12,447 nucleotides of DNA from Pseudomonadales bacterium (GCA_013215025.1 JABSRR010000021.1:1-12447), one strand, 5' to 3'; numbered from the stretch's first letter, positions 1 through 6,457 are shown. Program-made: numbers and translations. Notes: generated by a model not told the origin, from the letters alone.

Positions 1-986
1 AATTCTTCAGCCAGCACTGCAGCATCTTTAATCCCTAAATTAATGCCCTGTCCTGCAAGCGGGTGAATCGTGTGTGCGGCATCGCCAATCAAGGCTAAGT
101 GCGGTTTGGTGTAGTTGATTGCATGACGCTGACGTAGCGGGAAACAAAATCGTTGGCTTACACTCGTGACATTACCGCAGCGCTGCTCAATACCTGTGGT
201 TAACGCTTGCATAAATTCCGTCTCGCCTAACTGCATCATTTGCTCAGCCGCAGCAGTGTCTAAAGACCACACTATCGATGCATAAAAATGACCGTCTGTT
301 TGTTGATCCTGCAGCGGTAAAAAGGCCAGTGGTCCATGCTCAGTAAAGCATTGCCAAGCGGTATGCTGATGCGAACTATCGCAGCTGACAGTACAGACGA
401 TAGCCTTTTGCTGATAATCCCATTCACGGGTTTTAAACTGTGCCTGCTGACGCACCCAAGAATTAGCGCCATCGGCTGCAACTAAAAGATGCGTTTCAAT
501 TTGAGCACCATCTTCCATGGTTAGACGGTAACCTTTCTCACAGCGAGCCATATGGTTAATACGGGCATTATGCTGCAGCCGAACATTGGTTGAGAACTGC
601 AGCTTTTGCTGCAGACTGCTGACGATTACTCGATTTTCAACAATATGCCCAAGCTGCTCTGCAGCAACATCAGCCGCAGAAAAACTTATCTGGCCTGAGC
701 CCTCGCCATCAAATACATGCATATGCTGAAACGCTGTCACGCGTTGCTGCAACATCGCCGGCCATACGCCAATGTTCTGCAAGAAAGCTTGGCTGGCCTG
801 TGTCAGCGCGCTAACCCGCGGGTCGAAGTCATCGACACTGTCTGACGCAGCAAGCGAAACGGCTGTGGCATTGCCGGCCTCAATTAACAGCACCTTTAAT
901 GCTGAACCATCTAACTTACAAGCTAGCGCAGAGCCTGCGATACCTGCGCCAATAATAACAATGTCATAAGAGAGATGATTATTCAT
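1..986 (-). CDS. ubiI: UbiI/VisC-type FAD-dependent ubiquinone hydroxylase, C-terminus cut off by window edge
   Basis: This is a flavin monooxygenase of the UbiH/UbiF/VisC/COQ6 family; in E. coli UbiI adds the C5 hydroxyl to the ubiquinone ring at the inner membrane. Reading the minus strand from the ATG at 986-984 gives 328 uninterrupted codons to the window edge, about 80% of the usual 400 residues. The dinucleotide-binding GAGIAG lies at residues 13-18, the DG motif (LLVAADGANSW) at about 167-177, and the GD motif GDAAHTIHPLAGQG at 301-314. True GD, TIHPLAGQG and the segment QLGHIVEN resemble UbiI more than UbiH. It starts 1 nt after the ubiH stop with no clear Shine-Dalgarno, so translational coupling is likely. 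The family call is very secure; UbiI over another paralogue (such as UbiF) rests on these motifs and on synteny with E. coli ubiH-visC. Confidence 0.93.
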   Translation of the reverse strand, partial: MNNHLSYDIVIIGAGIAGSALACKLDGSALKVLLIEAGNATAVSLAASDSVDDFDPRVSALTQASQAFLQNIGVWPAMLQQRVTAFQHMHVFDGEGSGQISFSAADVAAEQLGHIVENRVIVSSLQQKLQFSTNVRLQHNARINHMARCEKGYRLTMEDGAQIETHLLVAADGANSWVRQQAQFKTREWDYQQKAIVCTVSCDSSHQHTAWQCFTEHGPLAFLPLQDQQTDGHFYASIVWSLDTAAAEQMMQLGETEFMQALTTGIEQRCGNVTSVSQRFCFPLRQRHAINYTKPHLALIGDAAHTIHPLAGQGINLGIKDAAVLAEE

Positions 987-987
987 A

Positions 988-2211
988 TTAGCGATAGCCG
1001 GTGGCAAAATTAACAAAGCGCGACTTTATTGAAGGCAGCAGCTCCAGCGCCATTAAACTCACAGCGCGACTGGACTTCATCCAAGCTGAAGGGTTAGCAA
1101 AAAGATCAGGTAACATATCACTGAAAGCAATCGTCAGCCATTGATCTTGCTGCTGTTTTTTGAGGTAGTTTTCAAGCACGTCTAATTTATACCAAGCTTG
1201 GTTAAGCGCTGCAGCTTCTTCAATCACCTGCACTAGCGCCGCGACATCTCGTAAAGCCAGATTAAAGCCTTGTCCTGCTACCGGGTGTAAGCTATGCGCC
1301 GCATTACCCATGACAACCATGTGATTACGCAGCTGCTCGTCGGCTGTGCTCAGACTTAATGGATAATTGCTGCGTTTGCCAGCGCGACAAAAATTTCCTT
1401 GAAAGGATCCAAAGCTTTGCTGCAATTCGCTTAAAAATTCCTGCTCGCTTAGCTTGCTGAGTCGCTCTGCTTTGGCATTGGGAAGCGTCCAAATCAAGGC
1501 GCTGCGATGCTCCCCAGGCGACGATGGTAGCATCGGTAACAGCGCCATCGGGCCATCTTCGGTAAAGCGCTCATAGGCAATATTTTGATGCGGACTGTCT
1601 GTTGCGATATTACAAACAATGGCTTGGTGACCATAATCATAATGGCTGATGTGAATACCCAGCTGTTGACAAATATTCGACCGCGCACCATCAGCAATAA
1701 TCACAAGCTTGGCCTGTATGTCTTGCGGTTGCTGCTGGGTAGTACAATGAAGCAAAGCACCCTGCTGTTGAACGACTACATGATCTACAGTAGCCGGGCT
1801 TAAACAGTGAATATGCGCCTGTGATGCGATTTGCGCTAGCAGTGCCCGACCCAGCTTGGCATTTTCGATCACATAGCCCAGCTGATCCATAGCTTCCTGT
1901 GCTTCGGTAAGTAACACGCTGCCCCAACGCCCTTTATCAGAAACATGTACATCTTGAATCGATTGCAGATCTGGCATAAGGCTCTGCCAGACTCCTGCCT
2001 TACGCAAAATATGCTCACTACTTTTGGATAAGGCCGTCGTTCGACTATCAAAGCTTGGCGGGGTTTGTTGAGCAGCCAAACTCGCGGTATCAGGCAGCGC
2101 AAAGCTTTCAACCAAAGCAACGCTGAAAGTAGCAGGTAATACCGCCGCTAGGCTAGCACCCACCATGCCGCCGCCGATAATTGCGATATCAACCTCAAGC
2201 TTAGGCTGCAT
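988..2211 (-). CDS. ubiH: UbiH, 2-octaprenyl-6-methoxyphenol hydroxylase
   Basis: Class A flavoprotein monooxygenase that, in E. coli, introduces the C1 hydroxyl during ubiquinone synthesis. The 407-residue product is full length. It has the N-terminal FAD-binding GGGMVG (residues 13-18), the DG motif in VIIADGARS (about 170-178), and MGNAAHSLHPVAGQGFN (301-317). The asparagine in place of the GD aspartate (GN) is also found in E. coli UbiH (VGNAAQTLHPIAGQG), so it supports UbiH rather than a defect. The ATG lies inside the end of pepP, an 11-nt overlap, and ubiI follows after 1 nt. The gene is therefore in the ygfB-pepP-ubiH-ubiI operon and probably relies on coupled translation. Paralogy with the neighbouring UbiI is evident throughout. 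Confidence 0.95.
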   Translation of the reverse strand: MQPKLEVDIAIIGGGMVGASLAAVLPATFSVALVESFALPDTASLAAQQTPPSFDSRTTALSKSSEHILRKAGVWQSLMPDLQSIQDVHVSDKGRWGSVLLTEAQEAMDQLGYVIENAKLGRALLAQIASQAHIHCLSPATVDHVVVQQQGALLHCTTQQQPQDIQAKLVIIADGARSNICQQLGIHISHYDYGHQAIVCNIATDSPHQNIAYERFTEDGPMALLPMLPSSPGEHRSALIWTLPNAKAERLSKLSEQEFLSELQQSFGSFQGNFCRAGKRSNYPLSLSTADEQLRNHMVVMGNAAHSLHPVAGQGFNLALRDVAALVQVIEEAAALNQAWYKLDVLENYLKKQQQDQWLTIAFSDMLPDLFANPSAWMKSSRAVSLMALELLPSIKSRFVNFATGYR

Positions 2212-3535
2212 CAGAATTTCGACTGGCCATCAGCGATTCGATTTCGGCAATCGTTTTAGGTACTGACTCAGTTAGTACCCAAGGGCCCTGTTTAGTTACT
2301 GCCACATCATCCTCTATGCGGATACCAATGCCTCGGTACTCTGCAGGCACAGAATGATCATCAAGCGGGATATAAATACCTGGCTCAACGGTCATCACCA
2401 TACCTACTTCTAACTCACGCCATTGATCATGCACTTTATAATCGCCAACATCATGCACGTCCATGCCTAACCAGTGACCTGCGCGATGCATATAATACTT
2501 GCGGTAGCTTTCAGTCGCGATGATATGCTCTAACGAGCCGGATAATAAGCCCAGTTGTTGCAGCCCTTCGGCAATCACTTTGACCGTGGCATCATGCGCA
2601 TCGTTCCAATGTTTGCCAACGCGCGTTTGCTCGATAGCAGCGAGCTGCGCTCTTAATACAATATTGTAAATATCGGCCTGTGGCTTACTGAACTTACCGT
2701 TTACTGGGAAGGTTCGCGTAATATCAGCAGCATAAAATTGGTATTCACAGCCGGCATCAATTAATACTAAATCGCCGTCATGCAAGGGCTGATTGTTTTC
2801 ACGGTAATGTAAAACACAGGCGTTAGCGCCACCACCGACAATCGAGCCATAGGCTGGATCACGCGCACCCTGCATAGCAAACTCATGTAAGATTTCAGCC
2901 TCTAGCTGATATTCATAAACACCGGGCTGACAGAATCGCATGGCACGTTGATGAGCCTCTGCGGAGATTCTGCCGGCTTCTGCCATTATCGTGAGCTCTT
3001 CTTGCGATTTATACAGACGAAGATCATGCAACAGGTGATCTAAATCGGAAAACTCGCCTGGCGGGTGTGCACCCTGACGCACATTAGCACGAATACGATT
3101 AACCCAAGACATTACTTGGGCATCGAACTCCTTATGCCGTCCCATAGCGTAATAGACACGGCTACGACCTTCTAGTAAACCCGGTAAAATTTCATCAATA
3201 TCACCGATCGGAAAGGCATCATCTGCAGCAAACTCTGACATCGCGCCTTCCTGACCTGCGCGATAACCATCCCACAATTCACGAGTGGGATCTTTTTCTC
3301 GGCAAAATAACACGAACTCACCATGCTCTCGCCCAGGAATAATAACAGCCACGGCCTCTGGCTCATTAAAACCGGTCAAATAATAAAAATTACTGTCCTG
3401 GCGAAAATTAAAGTGCACATCATTGTTTCGAAGTAATTCATTGGCGGCAGGAATGATGGCAATACTGTCGGGCAGCAGGTCATCCATCAGGGCTTGTCGT
3501 CGTTTGGCGAACAATGACGCCGGTAAATTTTTCAT
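2201..3535 (-). CDS. pepP: Xaa-Pro aminopeptidase P (M24B metallopeptidase)
   Basis: Cytoplasmic dimanganese aminopeptidase that removes an N-terminal residue when proline is second. The 444-residue length fits the E. coli enzyme (441). Residues 1 to about 175 form the aminopeptidase P N-terminal domain and about 176-440 the pita-bread catalytic domain. All five expected metal ligands are visible: D260 (VLIDAGCEY), D271 (AADITRTFPV), H354 (HRAGHWLGMDVHD), E384 (MTVEPGIYI) and E408 (IGIRIEDD). The proton-shuttle and substrate histidines H243, H350 and H361 are also present. The ATG at 3535-3533 lies 12 nt after the ygfB stop and has no clear Shine-Dalgarno; the end overlaps ubiH. Co-transcription with ubiquinone genes is a conserved arrangement with no established biochemical reason. 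Confidence 0.97.
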   Translation of the reverse strand: MKNLPASLFAKRRQALMDDLLPDSIAIIPAANELLRNNDVHFNFRQDSNFYYLTGFNEPEAVAVIIPGREHGEFVLFCREKDPTRELWDGYRAGQEGAMSEFAADDAFPIGDIDEILPGLLEGRSRVYYAMGRHKEFDAQVMSWVNRIRANVRQGAHPPGEFSDLDHLLHDLRLYKSQEELTIMAEAGRISAEAHQRAMRFCQPGVYEYQLEAEILHEFAMQGARDPAYGSIVGGGANACVLHYRENNQPLHDGDLVLIDAGCEYQFYAADITRTFPVNGKFSKPQADIYNIVLRAQLAAIEQTRVGKHWNDAHDATVKVIAEGLQQLGLLSGSLEHIIATESYRKYYMHRAGHWLGMDVHDVGDYKVHDQWRELEVGMVMTVEPGIYIPLDDHSVPAEYRGIGIRIEDDVAVTKQGPWVLTESVPKTIAEIESLMASRNSDAA

Positions 3536-3547
3536 TGCTGATGTTTA

Positions 3548-4204
3548 CTAGTGAATTTTTCGTTGTTGAAATAAATCTTGTGCTTGCAAATAGCCCTCTG
3601 GGTTTTCAGCGTTATTCGGGCTGGCTGGTGACGGGGCAGGAATATACTCCATAAAAATATTCATCACGGCTAGGCGAATATATTCAACCAGCTGAGCATA
3701 ATCTTCTTCCGCTGCATCAATATCCTCATCTGTTTCAAGGCTGTCAGGCTCGATGCCAACTTGAGAAATAGCCGCCATATCATTCAATGCATCATTTACG
3801 ATTTCAGGAATATCTTGGACTGCTTTCTCTACCGTCGCAAAACCGGACAGAAAATATTGACACCATTGACTCACTAATTGCAAACGTAGCTCTAGCTCGT
3901 CATCATCATCGGCCAGTAAAGGGTAAAAACTTAAGCTTTCATCCATCAAGCTGTTGAGGGATGACATATGAATATATCGCAGCTGTTCGAATTGCTCGCT
4001 AGAAAACTCATGCTGCAGATCGAGACATTCCATCAGAATACGCTTTAATGGTTGCGCATCAGGGCGCTGTCCAGCAGCGAGCTGACCGACCAAATAGCCG
4101 TGAAACTCTGAAGGTGAGGTTTGTGAGCCAAGCTGCAGAATTAAATCAGCGACTTCATCAAAATCCAATAAGGGCATTGCGGAATCCGCGCTATCTTGCG
4201 ACAT
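3548..4204 (-). CDS. ygfB: YgfB/UPF0149 family acidic protein
   Basis: Small acidic, mostly helical cytoplasmic protein of the UPF0149 (YgfB/YecA) family. The family is known structurally, and in Pseudomonas aeruginosa YgfB has been reported to act as a regulator affecting peptidoglycan amidase expression; a role here is inference. The 218 residues are somewhat longer than E. coli YgfB (192). Family landmarks seen are PSEFHGYLVGQL (31-42), FYPLLADDDDELELRLQ (93-109) leading into WCQYFLSGF (114-122), and DYAQLVEYIRLAVM (168-181). The C-terminal 30 residues are Pro/Asn-rich and probably disordered. It is the first gene of the ygfB-pepP-ubiH-ubiI operon, 25-30 nt downstream of a perfect TATAAT. 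No strong ribosome binding site is visible before the ATG. Confidence 0.92.
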   Translation of the reverse strand: MSQDSADSAMPLLDFDEVADLILQLGSQTSPSEFHGYLVGQLAAGQRPDAQPLKRILMECLDLQHEFSSEQFEQLRYIHMSSLNSLMDESLSFYPLLADDDDELELRLQLVSQWCQYFLSGFATVEKAVQDIPEIVNDALNDMAAISQVGIEPDSLETDEDIDAAEEDYAQLVEYIRLAVMNIFMEYIPAPSPASPNNAENPEGYLQAQDLFQQRKIH

Positions 4205-4236
4205 AAGGGTGATTTTGCCTGTAGAAATTTGTCTCG

Positions 4237-4242
4237 ATTATA
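4237..4242 (-). promoter_or_regulatory. Candidate -10 element of the ygfB operon promoter
   Basis: The minus strand reads TATAAT exactly here, 32 nt before the ygfB ATG, which would give a leader of about 25 nt. No good TTGACA-like box sits 16-18 nt upstream (best is TCAAAC at 17), so the promoter may be weak or activator-assisted. The 14-bp palindrome at 4288-4301 would lie near -60 for this promoter. Confidence 0.45.
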
Positions 4243-4287
4243 AGCTAAATTGCTATGAAGTTTGAGAAAAATATCACCCGGATAAAA

Positions 4288-4301
4288 ATCTCAGCTGAGA
4301 T
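4288..4301. promoter_or_regulatory. Perfect 14-bp palindrome between divergent operons
   Basis: ATCTCAGCTGAGAT is a perfect inverted repeat with no spacer. It lies 3 bp upstream of the -35 box of the rightward promoter and between the two divergent transcription units. With no loop it is better suited to binding a homodimeric protein than to forming an RNA hairpin. The binding factor is unknown. Confidence 0.5.
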
Positions 4302-4304
4302 CGA

Positions 4305-4333
4305 TTGACCTGACCCAAGCTCAGCACTATATT
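4305..4333 (+). promoter_or_regulatory. Sigma70-type promoter for the coiled-coil gene-zapA operon
   Basis: TTGACC at 4305-4310 matches the -35 consensus at five of six positions. An exact 17-bp spacer separates it from TATATT at 4328-4333, which matches the -10 at five of six. Transcription would begin near 4340, giving a leader of about 30 nt before the ATG at 4369. This is the best promoter match seen in the window. Confidence 0.7.
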
Positions 4334-4368
4334 AGGCATGAACTTACATGACAAAATATCGCTAAGTT

Positions 4369-4578
4369 ATGGATGAACAAGAGATTATTGCCCTAGAACG
4401 CAAAATTGAAGAATTGATTCAGCTGTGTGAAACACTGTACACAGAAAACCATGCGTTAAAATCTAAAGAGTCCAACTGGCTTCTTGAAAGAGCGCGCTTG
4501 GTCGAAAAGAACGAATTAGCGCGCGCGAAAATTGAAGCCATGATTACCCGGTTGAAGTCAATGGAGCAAACTGCATGA
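4369..4578 (+). CDS. Short coiled-coil protein encoded with ZapA (TIGR02449-like)
   Basis: The 69-residue product is almost entirely charged amphipathic helix, with Leu/Ile repeats (LERKIEELIQLCETLYTENH at 9-28, then ALKSKESNWLLERARL) and no globular core, so a parallel or antiparallel coiled coil is expected. It resembles the conserved TIGR02449 family found directly before zapA in Pseudomonas and relatives. Its stop overlaps the zapA start as ATGA, which implies coupled translation. By analogy with ZapB in E. coli and the coiled-coil partner ZauP encoded beside zapA in Caulobacter, it is plausibly a ZapA-binding Z-ring factor. That role is inferred from context and architecture, not sequence identity. 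The start is the first ATG after the promoter, with only a weak Shine-Dalgarno. Confidence 0.85.
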   Translation: MDEQEIIALERKIEELIQLCETLYTENHALKSKESNWLLERARLVEKNELARAKIEAMITRLKSMEQTA

Positions 4579-4886
4579 GTCAGCCTGTTTCAGTAACCGT
4601 CAACATTCTTGGCAAAGATTATCAAATTGCCTGCGCCCCTGAAGAAAAACAACAGCTGATTGACGCTGCAAGTCATTTAGATTGTAAAATGCGCGAAGTG
4701 CGTGAAAAAGGCAATATCTTTGGCTTAGAGCGCATCGCGGTGATGTCAGCACTGAATCTTGCTCATGAGCTGCTGAGCCTGCAAAGCGCGACGCAAGACA
4801 GCAGCGAAACCACCACAGACTCGGTAAAAAGAAGCCACCATAAATTGGACGAAGCGCTACACCGTTTAAAACAGCTAGAAATATAA
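4575..4886 (+). CDS. zapA: Cell division protein ZapA
   Basis: FtsZ-ring-associated protein that crosslinks FtsZ filaments as a tetramer. The 103-residue length is close to the E. coli protein (109). The N-terminal globular domain begins VSVTVNILGKDYQIACAPEE (5-24), followed by LIDAASHLDCKMREVRE and the family-typical ERIAVMSALNLAHELL (52-67). A C-terminal coiled coil runs from about residue 60 to the end. A good ribosome binding site, GGAG at 4563-4566, lies 8 nt before the ATG inside the preceding gene, and the start overlaps that gene's stop. 6S RNA follows about 90 nt downstream, as in E. coli and Pseudomonas. Confidence 0.95.
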   Translation: MSQPVSVTVNILGKDYQIACAPEEKQQLIDAASHLDCKMREVREKGNIFGLERIAVMSALNLAHELLSLQSATQDSSETTTDSVKRSHHKLDEALHRLKQLEI

Positions 4887-4940
4887 ACGCTTTTATTTAT
4901 TCTTTTTTAACCTGCTAACATTTTATTTAAGTTTTATATC

Positions 4941-4969
4941 TGGCCAAGTCAGCCATTTTGCGATACATT
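4941..4969 (+). promoter_or_regulatory. Candidate promoter for 6S RNA
   Basis: TGGCCA at 4941-4946 (four of six matches to the -35) and TACATT at 4964-4969 (four of six to the -10) are separated by exactly 17 bp. The predicted start near 4976 coincides with the beginning of the 6S closing stem at 4978. The boxes alone are weak, and the agreement with the RNA end is the main support. Read-through from zapA with processing is an alternative source. Confidence 0.4.
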
Positions 4970-4975
4970 AGAACA

Positions 4976-5160
4976 GTGGCTCTCTGAGCTATGCGTGAAC
5001 CTGGTATGTCCTCGAGCCGATAAACATATACCCAGGGAACAATGTCGGGCAACGGCGTGTATACCCGCAACAGCGGGAAACCCAAATTGCTTGCAGCGTT
5101 TCCGCCTTGAACCGTCGGGTTCAAGGGCTGATCCCGGGTCCGCTAGTGCGGAGAGTCATT
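4976..5160 (+). ncRNA. ssrS: 6S RNA
   Basis: 6S RNA mimics an open promoter and sequesters sigma70-RNA polymerase in stationary phase. The location between zapA and ygfA is diagnostic in gammaproteobacteria, and the length of about 185 nt fits. The terminal stem pairs GGCTCTCTG (4978-4986) with CGGAGAGTC (5149-5157) through seven Watson-Crick and two G-U pairs. The conserved block CTCGAGCCGATA (5011-5022) corresponds to the E. coli CUGAGCCGAUA region. CCTTGAACC-GTCG-GGTTCAAGG (5105-5126) is the conserved 3' arm, a perfect 9-bp stem that competes with pairing to the 5' CCTCGAGCC. CCCGC/GCGGG (5064-5077) lies in the apical arm. Exact ends are estimates. Open reading frames across this stretch on both strands are not considered real. 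Confidence 0.9.
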
Positions 5161-5161
5161 T

Positions 5162-5188
5162 TAATCGCTTCAATCGATTATATTTTTC
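5162..5188 (+). terminator. Possible weak terminator after 6S RNA
   Basis: TAATCG (5162-5167) pairs with CGATTA (5175-5180) around a 7-nt loop, and a TATTTTTC run follows. The stem is AT-rich and short, so it would terminate poorly, consistent with some read-through into ygfA, which is co-transcribed with ssrS in E. coli. Confidence 0.3.
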
Positions 5189-5244
5189 TATTCTATTTTT
5201 ATTTATTATTTCATCAGAATATTCAGCATATATAACTCATTGTC

Positions 5245-5301
5245 GTTACGGCATAGCCTGCTGTTAAAGCATAGTCAACGTTAAATCATAGCCTCGTTAA
5301 A
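5245..5301. repeat. Degenerate ~17-bp tandem repeat upstream of ygfA
   Basis: Related units begin at 5245 (GTTACGGCATAGCC), 5263 (GTTAAAGCATAG), 5280 (GTTAAATCATAGCC) and, as a half unit, 5296 (GTTAAA). Start-to-start spacing is 18, 17 and 16 bp. The array fills the gap between the AT-rich tract after 6S RNA and the ygfA start. Together with 5161-5244, which is AT-rich and holds no gene, it makes up the 158-nt spacer. Confidence 0.5.
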
Positions 5302-5318
5302 CTTTTGGTATCCACCCT

Positions 5319-5987
5319 TTGAATCAATCAACAACGACGCAGCAACAAGGCCCGCTGGCACTTGAAAACGAGCGCCAATGCCAACGACATCTCATACAGC
5401 GGCGGCGACATAGGTTACGAGCAGCAACTATCCAACAACAAAGTCTTGCCGTGCAGCGACAGCTGTCTCGTGTACCCGGCTTACATAATGCCAGCAAAAT
5501 AGGCCTGTACATGCCCAGCAATGGAGAACTATCGGCGCTAGCATTGATCCAAACAGGTAGACACTGCTTCATACCTAAAATTATCAATCGCAAACAGCGC
5601 ACCATGCGGCTATACCGGCAAACATCAGCGACAAAAAATTTACGTACGGACGCGTTTGACATCTTGGCGCCAACGAGCAAACAATCAGTGCGCGCAAGAT
5701 CGCTAGACGTACTGATCATGCCCCTAGTTGCATTCAACCAACAGGGTGACCGAATGGGCATGGGTGCTGGTTTTTATGATCGCTACCTAGCTTTCAAAGC
5801 GGCTCGTATCTTTAATAAGCCGGTGCTGGTTGGCATCGGCTATGATTGGCAACAATGGGAGCAACTTGCACCCCAAACCTGGGATATAGCTTGCGATTGG
5901 ATTGCAACACCAACTAGGCTTATCAACTGCAAAATTACGCGTCATTTGAAGCTCGCAACGCGGTGTTCAAAAAACAGCAAGAAATAG
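5319..5987 (+). CDS. ygfA: 5-formyltetrahydrofolate cyclo-ligase (methenyltetrahydrofolate synthetase)
   Basis: ATP-dependent conversion of 5-formyltetrahydrofolate to 5,10-methenyltetrahydrofolate, returning the storage folate to one-carbon metabolism. The 222 residues include IGLYMPSNGELSALALI (61-77, substrate region), CFIPKI (83-88) and the ATP-binding DRMGMGAGFYDRYL (144-157), equivalent to the family's GxGxGYYDR loop. GIGYDWQ (172-178) and WDIACDWIATPTRLI complete the fold. TTG at 5319 is used because an in-frame TAA lies 7 codons upstream and no ATG or GTG occurs before the conserved helix that starts near residue 22; no clear Shine-Dalgarno is visible. The protein has an N-terminal Gln/Thr-rich extension of about 18 residues and a basic C-terminal tail. 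Position downstream of 6S RNA matches E. coli. Confidence 0.92.
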   Translation: MNQSTTTQQQGPLALENERQCQRHLIQRRRHRLRAATIQQQSLAVQRQLSRVPGLHNASKIGLYMPSNGELSALALIQTGRHCFIPKIINRKQRTMRLYRQTSATKNLRTDAFDILAPTSKQSVRARSLDVLIMPLVAFNQQGDRMGMGAGFYDRYLAFKAARIFNKPVLVGIGYDWQQWEQLAPQTWDIACDWIATPTRLINCKITRHLKLATRCSKNSKK

Positions 5988-6036
5988 GACTAGACTGCCT
6001 ATATTTTGAGGTGCAGCATTTACGCAAGCCTAAACG

Positions 6037-6063
6037 AAAAAACGCAGCGAATGCTGCGTTTTT
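6037..6063. terminator. Bidirectional intrinsic terminator between ygfA and the cold-shock gene
   Basis: AACGCAGC (6041-6048), a GAAT loop and GCTGCGTT (6053-6060) form an 8-bp stem flanked by an A-run (6037-6040) and a T-run (6061-6063). The flanking A/T runs extend the stem and provide a U-tract in either direction, suited to the convergent genes ygfA and csp. Confidence 0.8.
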
Positions 6064-6099
6064 ACTTGCTTGGGTGTGCTTAAGAATTAAGTCGATTGC

Positions 6100-6309
6100 T
6101 TAAAGCGCTTCAACATTCTCAGCTTGCGGGCCTTTCTGACCTTGACCTTCGGTGAAGCTTACCGCTTGGCCTTCTTGTAAAGTTTTAAAACCGTTACCGC
6201 TGATATTACTAAAGTGGACAAATAAATCTGGACCGCCTTCGCGTGAAATAAATCCAAAACCTTTGCTTTCGTTAAACCACTTCACTGTGCCAGTTGCTTT
6301 TTCAGACAT
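6100..6309 (-). CDS. CspA-family cold-shock protein
   Basis: Single cold-shock domain protein, a five-strand beta-barrel that binds single-stranded RNA or DNA and melts mRNA structure. The 69 residues are the family's usual size. RNP1 is KGFGFI (16-21) and RNP2 LFVHFSNI (29-36); the surface aromatics W11, F12, F18, F20, F30, H32 and F34 are all in place. It ends with the typical GPQAENV. A purine-rich Shine-Dalgarno (AGAGAG, about 8 nt upstream) supports the ATG. The long untranslated leader with two small hairpins is compatible with cold-responsive post-transcriptional control. Which csp paralogue this is cannot be told, and cold induction is not shown by sequence, so no symbol is given. Confidence 0.97.
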   Translation of the reverse strand: MSEKATGTVKWFNESKGFGFISREGGPDLFVHFSNISGNGFKTLQEGQAVSFTEGQGQKGPQAENVEAL

Positions 6310-6330
6310 ATAGATACTCTCTTTGTGTTT

Positions 6331-6373
6331 CGGCTAAAGCCGTTAAATTAAAATTTGCCAGTTCTAATGGCAA
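6331..6373 (-). promoter_or_regulatory. Structured 5' leader of the cold-shock gene
   Basis: Two hairpins lie in the leader: TTGCCA/TGGCAA (6355-6360 with 6368-6373, 7-nt loop) and CGGC/GCCG (6331-6334 with 6339-6342, 4-nt loop). They sit 20-65 nt before the start codon. Long structured leaders are characteristic of cspA-type genes; thermosensing here is inference. Confidence 0.35.
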
Positions 6374-6428
6374 TACTCTAAACGCGAAAATCACAAGAAG
6401 ACGCACATGACACTAAACTAACGTCGCA

Positions 6429-6457
6429 AGTGTATGCCTTGCATCCAGCAATAGCAA
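6429..6457 (-). promoter_or_regulatory. Candidate promoter of the cold-shock gene
   Basis: On the minus strand TTGCTA (6457-6452) and TACACT (6434-6429) are 17 bp apart, each four of six to the sigma70 consensus. Transcription would start near 6422, giving a leader of about 110 nt. The rest of 6374-6569, between this gene and the membrane-protein gene, shows no gene and no convincing terminator. Confidence 0.3.

Noticed and set aside
272..969. Short open frames (69 aa minus, 65 aa plus) at the left end
   Set aside because: They are shadows of the partial ubiI gene, which runs open from 986 to the left edge and carries the conserved flavoprotein motifs.
5064..5077. CCCGC/GCGGG hairpin considered as a terminator
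   Set aside because: No U-tract follows and it sits in the apical arm of 6S RNA.
4927..5267. Open reading frames on both strands (65 aa minus, 90 aa plus) between zapA and ygfA
   Set aside because: They lie across 6S RNA, have no ribosome binding site or family resemblance, and their composition follows the RNA structure.
5324..5761. 145-aa open frame on the minus strand inside ygfA
   Set aside because: Cys/Arg-rich shadow opposite a gene with clear family motifs; no independent signals.
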